From the NCBI GenBank assembly GCA_017517325.1, contig JAFWZW010000024.1:54370-118369 (forward strand): a DNA stretch of 64,000 nt. The letters run 5' to 3'. The notes under the pieces were generated by a model that was given only the letters and a program-made list of their open reading frames with translations, was not told the DNA's origin and ran no database searches. Numbering within the stretch: the stretch's first letter is position 1; each line of letters starts with the position of its first letter. This DNA comes from Clostridia bacterium. GTDB lineage: Bacteria; Bacillota; Clostridia; Oscillospirales; SIG627. Shown piece after piece: positions 35,691-43,060 of the stretch. Both the position numbers and the translations under genes were made by a program.

Positions 35691-36140
35691 GTGAAAACGA
35701 TCATCATTCAATTGGTAGCCTCCTTTTTGGGCTCCCTTGGCTTTTCTCTTCTTTTCAACGTAGAAAAGAAAAAGCTTCTCCCCTGCTCCTTGGGGGGCGT
35801 ATTCATCTGGGGTGTATATCTGTTCTGCACTCATTCCCTTGGGCTTGGGGATCTGGCGGCTTCCGCCGTCAGCGCCGGCGCCTGTCAGCTGTTTGCCGAA
35901 GGAATGGCAAGGCTGATGAAAGCACCCACCACCATCTTTTGTATTCCCGCTTTGGTGCCCTTGATCCCCGGCGGCTCCCTTTACCGCACCATGGATGCGG
36001 TGATCGCCCGTGACTGGGAAAAATTTTATACCAACGGTGCCGCCACCCTGCAGATCACCTTCGGCATTGCCCTGGGTCTCTCTTTGATCTCCGGGCTGCT
36101 CTTCACCCTGCATAGGAAAAAGAAAATTGAAAAAAATTGA
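35691..36140 (+). CDS. threonine/serine exporter family protein, small subunit (ThrE_2)
   Basis: 149 aa, four or five transmembrane helices, matching the C-terminal half of ThrE (IFCIPALVPLIPGGSLYRTMDA motif region). It is expected to form the exporter with the preceding protein. GTG start directly after the upstream stop, so translation is coupled. Confidence 0.82.
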   Translation: MKTIIIQLVASFLGSLGFSLLFNVEKKKLLPCSLGGVFIWGVYLFCTHSLGLGDLAASAVSAGACQLFAEGMARLMKAPTTIFCIPALVPLIPGGSLYRTMDAVIARDWEKFYTNGAATLQITFGIALGLSLISGLLFTLHRKKKIEKN

Positions 36141-36157
36141 AAAAAGCATTGCTTTTT
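36141..36157 (+). terminator. weak terminator after the exporter genes
   Basis: AAAAAGC-ATT-GCTTTTT hairpin; it overlaps the tRNA promoter. Confidence 0.4.
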
Positions 36158-36177
36158 CATTTTCGATATGCTATAAT
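36149..36177 (+). promoter_or_regulatory. promoter of tRNA-Ala
   Basis: TTGCTT (36149-36154), 17-bp spacer, TATAAT (36172-36177), 20 nt before the tRNA. Confidence 0.65.
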
Positions 36178-36197
36178 GATCAGCGTGATCCATTCAC

Positions 36198-36273
36198 GGG
36201 GCATTAGCGCAGTTGGGAGCGCACCACACTGGCAGTGTGGGGGTCAGGGGTTCAAGTCCCCTATGCTCCACCA
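36198..36273 (+). tRNA. tRNA-Ala (anticodon GGC)
   Basis: 76 nt including encoded CCA. Acceptor GGGGCAT/ATGCTCC, D-arm with GCGC pairing, anticodon stem CCACA/TGTGG with loop CTGGCAG (anticodon GGC), T-arm AGGGG/CCCCT with loop TTCAAGT. All stems pair. The accessory island begins directly after this gene, so its 3' end is a probable integration site. Confidence 0.97.
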
Positions 36274-36275
36274 CT

Positions 36276-36317
36276 AAAGAAACACTAAATGTCTACCAGG
36301 CATTTAGTGTTTCTTTT
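36276..36317 (+). terminator. terminator of tRNA-Ala
   Basis: A perfect 16-bp stem (AAAGAAACACTAAATG and its complement) with a 9-nt loop and a T-rich 3' end. Confidence 0.88.
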
Positions 36318-36730
36318 ATGCAAAAATTGTGGTACTTTATGCATTTTACCGCTAAAGAGCGCCAAAACGGACCAAAATCGAGCTAAAAACAGCAAAATTA
36401 CGCGTCGGAGCACCATTTTCAAGGTGTTCTGGCGCTATTTTTATGCCTTCCCGCTCCGTTATGCCAGTATTAGCTGCCTTTCGAACCGTGTTACTTTTCG
36501 CGTTTCTTTGCTCAGCAAAGAAGTTGGCAAAACAGCACCCGACGGGACTCGAATACTTTTAGTTACTCTTTACCCCAACAAAAGGTCACGCAGCCGATAT
36601 AGAGCGTGGATTTGAACCTTGAAGTGAATATTGTTTCTCGCTTACAACGGAAAAAGAGATGAGATCACCCATTCTGCGAAAATAAATTCACAAAAACGCA
36701 AAAAGTTATAGCTTAACAAAAGAAAAACTA
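36318..36730. other. gene-free junction with two tRNA-3'-end-like fragments
   Basis: About 410 bp without a credible gene (the one open frame has no ribosome site). On the minus strand it contains TTCGAGTCCCGTCGGGTGC (within 36533-36554) and GGTTCAAATCCACGCT (within 36602-36620), both resembling tRNA T-arm/3' ends but without the rest of a tRNA. A hairpin CTTTGCTCAGCAAAG lies near 36505. It reads as the scar of earlier integrations at the tRNA locus. Confidence 0.4.
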
Positions 36731-36759
36731 TTGACAAGAACTTTCGAGTATGCTATACT
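36731..36759 (+). promoter_or_regulatory. promoter of the type I restriction-modification operon
   Basis: Consensus TTGACA (36731-36736), 17-bp spacer, TATACT (36754-36759), then AAAGGAGGGGG as ribosome site. Confidence 0.88.
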
Positions 36760-36784
36760 GTGTAACGAAAGGAGGGGGATCTTG

Positions 36785-37360
36785 GTGATTTCCATTGAAA
36801 AACGCCTTGGCGATATCGCTGAGATTATGGCCGGCATTCCAGGCTTTGCCGATAAAGGCAGATATAAATATAAAGTTGTGCAGCCAAACAGTTTTACGGA
36901 TACCGGCGCGATGAATGCTGTTGAGACGCAAAAGCGCGGTGATGAAATATCGCAGAGGCAGTTGCTTGCTCCGGGTGACATCCTTGTTAAAAGATTAAAC
37001 CCCTCGTTTGTACACGTGGTTACTTTGGAATCAGCGGGCATGGCTGTTTCGCAGAATCTGCTGGTTGTAAGACCAGGAAACGAAGTAGACCCGTACTACC
37101 TGGGTTATCTGCTTGAACAAAAAGAAATTCTTGGACAAGTAGAACACGTAACCGGAAGCGCAGCGGCAATTAAAGCAATATCCATCAAGAAACTGGCGGA
37201 TATTATGGTACCAATTATACCGCTCACAGATCAGCGCAAGGTAGGAGAGGTTTGGAAACTTTCCCGCAAACGCAAACAACTATTAAACGACTACATGGCC
37301 GAAAGCGATAGATTAGTTTCTATGCTGGCTTCGAGAATAATCAGTGGTGGAGGAAAATGA
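36785..37360 (+). CDS. hsdS: half-size type I restriction specificity subunit (one target-recognition domain)
   Basis: 191 aa, about half of a normal HsdS. One target-recognition domain (LGDIAEIMAGIPGFADKGRYKYKVVQP to PIIPLTDQRKVGEVWKLSRKRKQLL pattern) and one conserved helix that spaces the domains. Half-S proteins can dimerise to recognise a palindromic bipartite site or swap with the full S. The GTG at 36785 is 6 nt after GGAGGGGG; TTG at 36782 is the alternative. First gene of the RM operon, two nt before hsdM. Confidence 0.8.
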   Translation: MISIEKRLGDIAEIMAGIPGFADKGRYKYKVVQPNSFTDTGAMNAVETQKRGDEISQRQLLAPGDILVKRLNPSFVHVVTLESAGMAVSQNLLVVRPGNEVDPYYLGYLLEQKEILGQVEHVTGSAAAIKAISIKKLADIMVPIIPLTDQRKVGEVWKLSRKRKQLLNDYMAESDRLVSMLASRIISGGGK

Positions 37361-37361
37361 A

Positions 37362-38948
37362 ATGAGTAAAACTACTTCTCAGGATATAAAGGCAACCCTT
37401 TGGAAGGCAGCAGGAACCTTCCGCGGCACGATCGATGCTGCAAACTACAAAGATTTTGTTCTTTCAATGTTGTTCCTTAAATATTTGGACGACACATACA
37501 AGGAACACCTACGCGAGCTGAAAGAACGCTATAAAGGAAATGAAGTGCGCATAGAGCGCGCGAAAAAGAATCTTCCTTTTGTACTTGGTGAAAAAGAGCG
37601 ATTCGATTATCTGTACGAACATCGCTTCGATCCCAAGATCGGTGAGATGATTAACACCGCGCTCCAAGGGATTCAGGATAGCAACGCAGAGCTTCGCGGC
37701 GTTTTCCGCAGCATTAACTTCAACAGTGAATCTATGCTGGGTAATCCGCAACAGAAAGTTACCAAACTGCGTACCTTGCTTGAGGATTTCAAGCCTCTGT
37801 GTCTTGAGCCTTCTCAGATCGAGGTTGGCCCCGGCGAAGATCCTGCGTACGTGATCGGAGACGCATACGAGTACATGGTCGGTGAATTCGCCGCAGAAGC
37901 AGGCAAAAAGGCGGGTAGTTTCTTTACCCCGAGTATGGTGTCCGAGCTCATGGGTATGCTCACAGCGCCTAAGAGAAACGAGACGATTTACGACCCGACT
38001 TGCGGATCAGGCTCTCTTTTGATCCGTACCGCCCGTCAGGCCGGCTCTTTTGATGAGGTTGCACTCTACGGCCAGGAAATGAACGGTTCCTCTTGGTCCA
38101 TGGCCAGAATGAATTTGTTTATTCATGGCATCCATGACAGAGGTAGTAACATCGCATGGGGCGACACACTGTCGAATCCTCAGCACCTTGATTCGGACGG
38201 CAACCTGAAACAGTTTGATGTGATTGTTGCGAATATGCCCTTCTCGCTCGACAAATGGGCAGAAGGTTTTAATCCCGGCGGTCAAGAGGATGGTGGCAGC
38301 GATAAGGACAAGAAGTTCAAGATGACTGCCAACCTTGACCGCTTCCATCGTTTCGACTGGGGCGTACCTCCTGCCAGCAAGGGCGACTGGGCTTTCTTGC
38401 TTCACATGATACATTCACTGCGCAGCAACGGCCGTATGGCTGCGGTTGTCCCCCACGGTGTTCTGTTTAGAGGATCCGCGGAAGGTCGCATTCGCCAGAC
38501 AGTGATTGAAAAGAATCTGTTGGATGCAGTAATCGGACTACCTGCCAACCTGTTCTATGGCACGTCAATCCCTGCGTGTATCCTTGTGTTCAAGAAAAAC
38601 CGCACTACCAGTGATGTGCTGTTCATCGATGCTTCCGGTAAGGACGCAGACGGCAACCTGAGATACCGCAAAGATAAGAATCAGAACAAACTGGATCAGT
38701 GCCATATCGAAGATATCTTCCGTGCATACACAGAGCGCGTGGATGTAGAACGCTTTGCTCACGTAGCTTCCTTCGAAGAAATTAAAGCTAATGATTTCAA
38801 CCTGAATATTCCCCGTTACGTTGATACTTTCGAGGAAGAAGAACTGGTGGACATTGAAGAAGTACAGGGCAATATCGAGCGCATCAAAGCGGAGATCGCT
38901 GTGGTTGAAGCGCAGATGGCACAGTACCTCAAAGAACTGGGATTGTAA
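37362..38948 (+). CDS. hsdM: type I restriction-modification DNA methyltransferase subunit M
   Basis: 528 aa. The N-terminal HsdM helical domain (FRGTIDAANYKDFVLSMLFLKYL) is followed by the SAM site YDPTCGSGSLLIR (motif I, near residue 216) and the catalytic motif IV in the form ANMPFS, within the N-P-P-F/Y group, for N6-adenine methylation. The ATG at 37362 follows GGAGGAAA at the end of hsdS. Its C-terminal coiled stretch would contact HsdS. Confidence 0.95.
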   Translation: MSKTTSQDIKATLWKAAGTFRGTIDAANYKDFVLSMLFLKYLDDTYKEHLRELKERYKGNEVRIERAKKNLPFVLGEKERFDYLYEHRFDPKIGEMINTALQGIQDSNAELRGVFRSINFNSESMLGNPQQKVTKLRTLLEDFKPLCLEPSQIEVGPGEDPAYVIGDAYEYMVGEFAAEAGKKAGSFFTPSMVSELMGMLTAPKRNETIYDPTCGSGSLLIRTARQAGSFDEVALYGQEMNGSSWSMARMNLFIHGIHDRGSNIAWGDTLSNPQHLDSDGNLKQFDVIVANMPFSLDKWAEGFNPGGQEDGGSDKDKKFKMTANLDRFHRFDWGVPPASKGDWAFLLHMIHSLRSNGRMAAVVPHGVLFRGSAEGRIRQTVIEKNLLDAVIGLPANLFYGTSIPACILVFKKNRTTSDVLFIDASGKDADGNLRYRKDKNQNKLDQCHIEDIFRAYTERVDVERFAHVASFEEIKANDFNLNIPRYVDTFEEEELVDIEEVQGNIERIKAEIAVVEAQMAQYLKELGL

Positions 38949-38960
38949 AGAGGTATGAGT

Positions 38961-39302
38961 ATGGATTTTAACAGCGCTCAAGCCTATGCTGCGTTTGAGG
39001 CAGTCCAACGGCAAGAAATCGAAAAGAATAAACGCCACGACGCGCTTCTTGCCAAAGGCGCAGAGGCAAGCATAGAAAACGCAGAACTGTTGCGTCAGCA
39101 AAACGACTTGTTACGCGAGCAGTTAGCAGAGGTAAAAGAACGCAATACGCTGCTTCAGGAAATGTACGACGCATCAAAGAAAGAGGCTGAAGACAATAAA
39201 AAGGAAGCACTTCATAATAAAGTGTTTGGTTGGGTTTCCTTTGGTGTTGGTACATTGATAGGAATCGCCGGTATTGTGTTTGGTATTATATTTAATGGCT
39301 AA
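38961..39302 (+). CDS. small coiled-coil protein with C-terminal membrane anchor
   Basis: 113 aa. An N-terminal heptad-rich helix (about residues 15-80, many Glu/Lys/Gln/Leu) precedes one transmembrane helix (VFGWVSFGVGTLIGIAGIVFGI). I recognise no family. ATG 38961 is preferred to 38955 because AGAGG is 7 nt upstream. It sits between hsdM and the full hsdS, so it is co-transcribed with the RM system. Confidence 0.6.
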   Translation: MDFNSAQAYAAFEAVQRQEIEKNKRHDALLAKGAEASIENAELLRQQNDLLREQLAEVKERNTLLQEMYDASKKEAEDNKKEALHNKVFGWVSFGVGTLIGIAGIVFGIIFNG

Positions 39303-39318
39303 TAGACGGAGGTAAACA

Positions 39319-39648
39319 TTGTCTGCACTTGAATTTTTCACAGGATTTATTACCGTGTTCGAAGACCTTGTGTGGGACTGGATTGCCGGTAGCATCTTGG
39401 TGACTGCATCTGGTAGTATTGCTTACGCCATCGGCGGGCAACTTGGCTATAGCGGAAAAGTTGGCTGGGTTTTATGGCTGATCACAGCAGTGGCTATATA
39501 CGCTGTAATCGCGTGTATCATACGAGCGATTATGTGGCTGATTGCACTCCCCTGGTGGGTGTGGCCGATCGTAGGCTCGGTGATTGTAGTGGGCATTGTT
39601 TTAGCTTTCATACTGAAATATAGATCAAAGAGCGGTGAAACACGATGA
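39319..39648 (+). CDS. small multi-pass membrane protein
   Basis: 109 aa with three hydrophobic segments (about 20-45, 48-72 and 76-98), aromatic-rich (WWVWP). Starts at TTG with GGAGG 7 nt upstream; no ATG fits. Its stop overlaps the next hsdS start (ATGA). No family recognised. With the preceding coiled-coil protein it forms a two-gene membrane insertion inside the RM operon. Confidence 0.6.
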   Translation: MSALEFFTGFITVFEDLVWDWIAGSILVTASGSIAYAIGGQLGYSGKVGWVLWLITAVAIYAVIACIIRAIMWLIALPWWVWPIVGSVIVVGIVLAFILKYRSKSGETR

Positions 39649-40898
39649 GAGAAGATATAAAAAAGCGCATAGAGGCGGTTCGCCAGGGTGAGATACCAGA
39701 AGGATATCTACGCACCCGAGCAGGTATGATGCCGCTTGACTGGCAAAGCAATCTTGCAGCCAAAGACATATTTCGTAATCATACCAACAAGAAGCACAAT
39801 GGAGAATTTCAAGTGCTTTCCGCTACACAAGATAGAGGAATAATTCCTCGTAGCGAAGTTGATATTGATATCAAGTACGATGAAGAAAACATCGGATCAT
39901 ATAAAAAAGTTGAAGCCGGAGACTTCGTGATTAGCTTGCGTTCTTTCCAGGGTGGCATAGAATACTCGGAATACGAAGGGTTAGTAAGTCCTGCTTATAC
40001 CGTTCTGAAAGCCACAAAACCTATCAGTGACAATTACTACCGTGCCTATTTCAAAACGCCGGATTTTATCAGTAGATTAAACGGCGCGGTATATGGTATC
40101 CGTGATGGCAAGCAGATCGGCTTTGAAGATTTTGGCGAACTTGCAGTTCATTATCCTCCTCTTGCTGAGCAGCAGAAAATTGCTGATATTTTGGCAACCT
40201 GTGATCGGGTGATTGAACTGAAACAGCAGTTGCCGGAGGAAAAGCGCCGCCAGAAGCAATGGCTGATGCAGAAACTCCTATCAGAATCATCCGCCGTTAA
40301 TGAGATACCATTGTCCAATCTGTGCTCAACGATATGCGACGGAGACTGGATTGAAAGCAAGGATCAAAGCGAATCGGGTATACGCCTGATTCAGACCGGT
40401 AATGTGGGCGTTGGCAGGTACCTTGATAAAGAAGGCCGTGCGCGATATATCAGCGAAGATACTTTCAAAAAGCTCAATTGTACGGAGGTATTTGCTGGCG
40501 ATATTCTGCTGTCAAGACTACCTGATCCAATCGGACGCGCCTGCATGGTCCCCAACTTGTCTACAAGGGCAATAACTGCAGTTGACTGCACGATTCTTCG
40601 TTTCAAGGATGCGGATGTGGCCGAATTCTTTTTGCAGTATGCTACAAGTAATGAATATTTCAACAAAATATCCATTTTGGCAGGAGGGTCCACAAGAACA
40701 AGAATTAGTCGAAAAGAGATAGAAAAACTTTTGATTCCTGTCCCCACTAGCAAAACGGCTATGCAGAAGATTTCTAAGGGGTTATCCTTAGCGGATCAAG
40801 AAATTTCTTCGTTGGAGCAAGAATTGGAAGCTTGGCAGCAAAAGAAAAAAGCCCTGATGCAGCTTCTGCTGACAGGACTTGTGCGTGTGAACGCTTAA
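39645..40898 (+). CDS. hsdS: type I restriction specificity subunit, full length
   Basis: 417 aa with two target-recognition domains, each followed by the conserved spacer helix (PPLAEQQKIADILATCDRVIELKQQ near residue 165-190, and the ISKGLSLADQEISSLEQELEAWQQKKKALMQ pattern at the end). It decides the DNA site of the HsdM2S and HsdR2M2S complexes. It starts within the stop of the small membrane protein. Confidence 0.92.
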   Translation: MREDIKKRIEAVRQGEIPEGYLRTRAGMMPLDWQSNLAAKDIFRNHTNKKHNGEFQVLSATQDRGIIPRSEVDIDIKYDEENIGSYKKVEAGDFVISLRSFQGGIEYSEYEGLVSPAYTVLKATKPISDNYYRAYFKTPDFISRLNGAVYGIRDGKQIGFEDFGELAVHYPPLAEQQKIADILATCDRVIELKQQLPEEKRRQKQWLMQKLLSESSAVNEIPLSNLCSTICDGDWIESKDQSESGIRLIQTGNVGVGRYLDKEGRARYISEDTFKKLNCTEVFAGDILLSRLPDPIGRACMVPNLSTRAITAVDCTILRFKDADVAEFFLQYATSNEYFNKISILAGGSTRTRISRKEIEKLLIPVPTSKTAMQKISKGLSLADQEISSLEQELEAWQQKKKALMQLLLTGLVRVNA

Positions 40899-40905
40899 CG
40901 GGACC

Positions 40906-40931
40906 GCCGGTGTAGCGGCAACTGCACCGGC
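40906..40931 (+). other. hairpin after hsdS
   Basis: GCCGGTGTAG-CGGCAA-CTGCACCGGC, a 10-bp stem without a T run. It may slow decay or reduce read-through into the cargo genes. Confidence 0.35.
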
Positions 40932-40973
40932 CCCCTGAAATATAGGTGAATAAAGAGAAAGGAGGAAACGCTT

Positions 40974-41330
40974 ATGGTATTCTACGATAGTCACAGAAAA
41001 CCAACAGCCTACACGGAAGATGGTACACACATCTATCTTTTCACAGGCCAACCAGTGGCATATTTTAGCAGAGATGCTGTATATGGCTTCAATGGTAGGT
41101 TGCTTGGATGGTTTAGTGACGGATGGATTCGAGACCTTAGCGGTAACTGCGTTTTCTATTCAGAGAACGCGACAGGATGTGGTCCTTCCAAACCGTCTAA
41201 ATGCTCTTGCCCCTCAAAAAGCTCTAAAGCATCTATGCCATCAAAAGCTTCGATGCAATCGAGAAGTTCGAGAGCATCGGACAAGACCGGATGGTCCCCG
41301 TTATCGGGCAGGCAATTTTTTGGACTATGA
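40974..41330 (+). CDS. 4-fold beta-flower domain protein with Ser/Lys-rich tail
   Basis: 118 aa. The first 65 residues have four short repeats of the type HIYLFTGQPVAYF / VYGFNGRLLGWF / GWIRDLSGNCVFY, characteristic of the beta-flower fold family. The C-terminal 50 residues are a low-complexity P-S-K/S-S-K-A repeat ending in RQFFGL. The biochemical function is unknown. Strong AGGAGG site. First of four small genes inserted between hsdS and hsdR. Confidence 0.65.
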   Translation: MVFYDSHRKPTAYTEDGTHIYLFTGQPVAYFSRDAVYGFNGRLLGWFSDGWIRDLSGNCVFYSENATGCGPSKPSKCSCPSKSSKASMPSKASMQSRSSRASDKTGWSPLSGRQFFGL

Positions 41331-41371
41331 TTATGATGAAAGGTGGTGAGGCCTATGAGGGCACAAAAAAA

Positions 41372-41405
41372 GAACACTTAAATTGCGGCAACAATCTAAG
41401 TGTTC
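41372..41405 (+). terminator. hairpin, possible terminator/attenuator
   Basis: GAACACTTA/TAAGTGTTC 9-bp stem with 16-nt loop. Just upstream lies a short frame beginning MIMMKGGEAYEG (41328 on) that resembles the start of small holin-like peptides but lacks a hydrophobic core. A second hairpin CGTGCT-TATTTT-AGCACG is at 41442-41459. Confidence 0.35.
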
Positions 41406-41491
41406 GAAGCGGTATATAAGCAGACAGAAAATCAACTTATACGTGCTTATTTTAGCACGGGTGCTTGACAAAGTCAAGAGAAAGGACCCGA

Positions 41492-41848
41492 ATGGCAACA
41501 TTAAATATGAATGGCTCTTATGAGCTCACCGCTGCAAAAATAGATGCAGTGGTTACAAGAACAAGCCCTGGCAATTATGCGCTGGGTTACGTAAACAATG
41601 AGAACACTTTTGTCGTACAGTATGTTGGTCGGTCGGATAGCGACGTAGCAGCTCGACTCAAACAGCACGTTGGGAAAAAGTATAAGAGTTTCAAATACAG
41701 CTACGCAACATCTCCCAAAGCTGCATTTGAAAAAGAGTGCGTAAACTATCACGATTTTGGTGAGAGCAAACTGTTAGACAACAGTATTCACCCCGATAGA
41801 CCTGCTGGTTCTGGTTGGAAGTGCCCCCGTTGTAGCATTTTTGGATGA
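41492..41848 (+). CDS. small GIY-YIG-like protein with C-terminal zinc motif
   Basis: 118 aa. The segment YALGYVNN...VVQYVGRSDSDVAARLKQHVG resembles the core of GIY-YIG nucleases, and the C-terminus HPDRPAGSGWKCPRC could bind zinc. The canonical GIY triplet reads ALGY and the later catalytic Glu may be the one in AAFEKECVNY, so nuclease activity is inference. AAAGGA site; the longer frame has no ribosome site. Next gene 11 nt downstream. Confidence 0.5.
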   Translation: MATLNMNGSYELTAAKIDAVVTRTSPGNYALGYVNNENTFVVQYVGRSDSDVAARLKQHVGKKYKSFKYSYATSPKAAFEKECVNYHDFGESKLLDNSIHPDRPAGSGWKCPRCSIFG

Positions 41849-41859
41849 GGTAAACATAT

Positions 41860-42096
41860 ATGGCAAGAAAAGAGCATCATATTGTTCCCAATTCCACTAA
41901 GGGTGGTTGGGATGTAAAACGTGAAAACGCAAAGCGCAGCAGCGGTCATTATGACACCAAGCAGGAGGCTATGGAAGCCGGTCGAAGAATGAGTATCAAC
42001 CAGGGTACGGAATTGATTCCGCACCGCAAGGATGGCACTATCCAGAACCCCAATAGCCACGGTAATGACCCTTGTCCGCCGAAGGACAAAAAATAA
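41860..42096 (+). CDS. DUF2188 domain protein
   Basis: 78 aa covering the whole DUF2188 pattern: HHIVPNSTKGGWDVKRENA, HYDTKQEAMEAGR, GTELIPHRKDGTIQNPNSHGNDP. Function unknown; the family is common in mobile DNA. Basic, probably nucleic-acid binding (inference). Confidence 0.8.
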   Translation: MARKEHHIVPNSTKGGWDVKRENAKRSSGHYDTKQEAMEAGRRMSINQGTELIPHRKDGTIQNPNSHGNDPCPPKDKK

Positions 42097-42181
42097 TCGG
42101 TACCAGGCCGGCAGGGCCTTGCGCCCTGCTGTGCCTCTTTATCATAATTACAGGACTTACAAGCTAGAAAGAGAGAGGCAT

Positions 42182-43030
42182 ATGGATAAGAAAAAAAGCG
42201 GAAAACAGATGAGCTTTGAATCGCTGACGGATTCATTTCAGCTTATAGAGTATTTAGATGCAAAAGCGAGATTGAATAGTAGTAAAAATTTATGCCAATA
42301 TACAACAGTTTCTGCTTTGGTAAACATGATACGCAGCAAAACAATGCATCTTTCTAATGCTAAATTTATGAATGATCAGCTGGAATTTCAAAATGGAGAC
42401 GCAACCATCTGGAGAGACCTTTTCTTCTCTTGCTTTATGATGGAAGACGATGAGAGTATTGGTATGTGGGGAATGTACGCGCAGCCTTGGAGAGATGGAG
42501 TGAAAATCACCATTCCCAGAGACATACTGCGTCAGTGGATATCTGAGACTACAGAGATAATTGAAGTATCACAGCAAACTAAAAAACCAACCGGCAGAAT
42601 TATTAACGATCCTAAGGAATTCAAAATTTGGATTTCTGCGGTGGCGTATTCCAATTTTGATGGAATCGATACAAAGAAGGAAGAAGAAATACTGCGGTGT
42701 GGTGGTCAGACGAATCGCAGTTTGCATAACGTACCGCACCGAGCAGAACTTACTGGATATATAAAAGATATGGCGTGGAGCTATGAAAAGGAAGTTAGGG
42801 TCAAAAGCCGTTTTAAAAATAGGATGGGTTTTGAACGCGTGGCTATTAAAATGCCTGATTATGTGATTGATTCATTGGTAATCACCCCAAGTCCATTATT
42901 TGAAGGGGATATTGTAAAACGAATAGAGAGTGAAGTTTCTCGTATTATTGCTACAGATAACAGCAAGTTTGTTGGTAAGTTGCAAATCCGAAGCGCTTGT
43001 GATAGTTGCAGCATAGCCGGAAAATCATAA
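42182..43030 (+). CDS. DUF2971-like protein
   Basis: 282 aa. Blocks typical of DUF2971: YTTVSALVNMIRSKTMHLSNAKFMND near residue 40, CFMMEDDESIGMWGMYAQPWRDGVKI and AWSYEKEVRVKSRF. The family is recurrent in defence and mobile islands, with no firmly known activity. Ribosome site GAGAGAGG; the longer in-frame start overlaps DUF2188 and is rejected. Fourth gene of the cargo block and last before hsdR. Confidence 0.65.
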   Translation: MDKKKSGKQMSFESLTDSFQLIEYLDAKARLNSSKNLCQYTTVSALVNMIRSKTMHLSNAKFMNDQLEFQNGDATIWRDLFFSCFMMEDDESIGMWGMYAQPWRDGVKITIPRDILRQWISETTEIIEVSQQTKKPTGRIINDPKEFKIWISAVAYSNFDGIDTKKEEEILRCGGQTNRSLHNVPHRAELTGYIKDMAWSYEKEVRVKSRFKNRMGFERVAIKMPDYVIDSLVITPSPLFEGDIVKRIESEVSRIIATDNSKFVGKLQIRSACDSCSIAGKS

Positions 43031-43060
43031 TAACTGCTTGCCGTTTAGGAGGATTTATAT

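Noticed and set aside
36289-36615. 108-aa ORF after tRNA-Ala
   Set aside because: It begins within the tRNA terminator, has no ribosome site, and no recognisable protein features.
36533-36620. Additional tRNA genes
   Set aside because: Only T-arm-like pieces are present; acceptor, D and anticodon stems cannot be formed.
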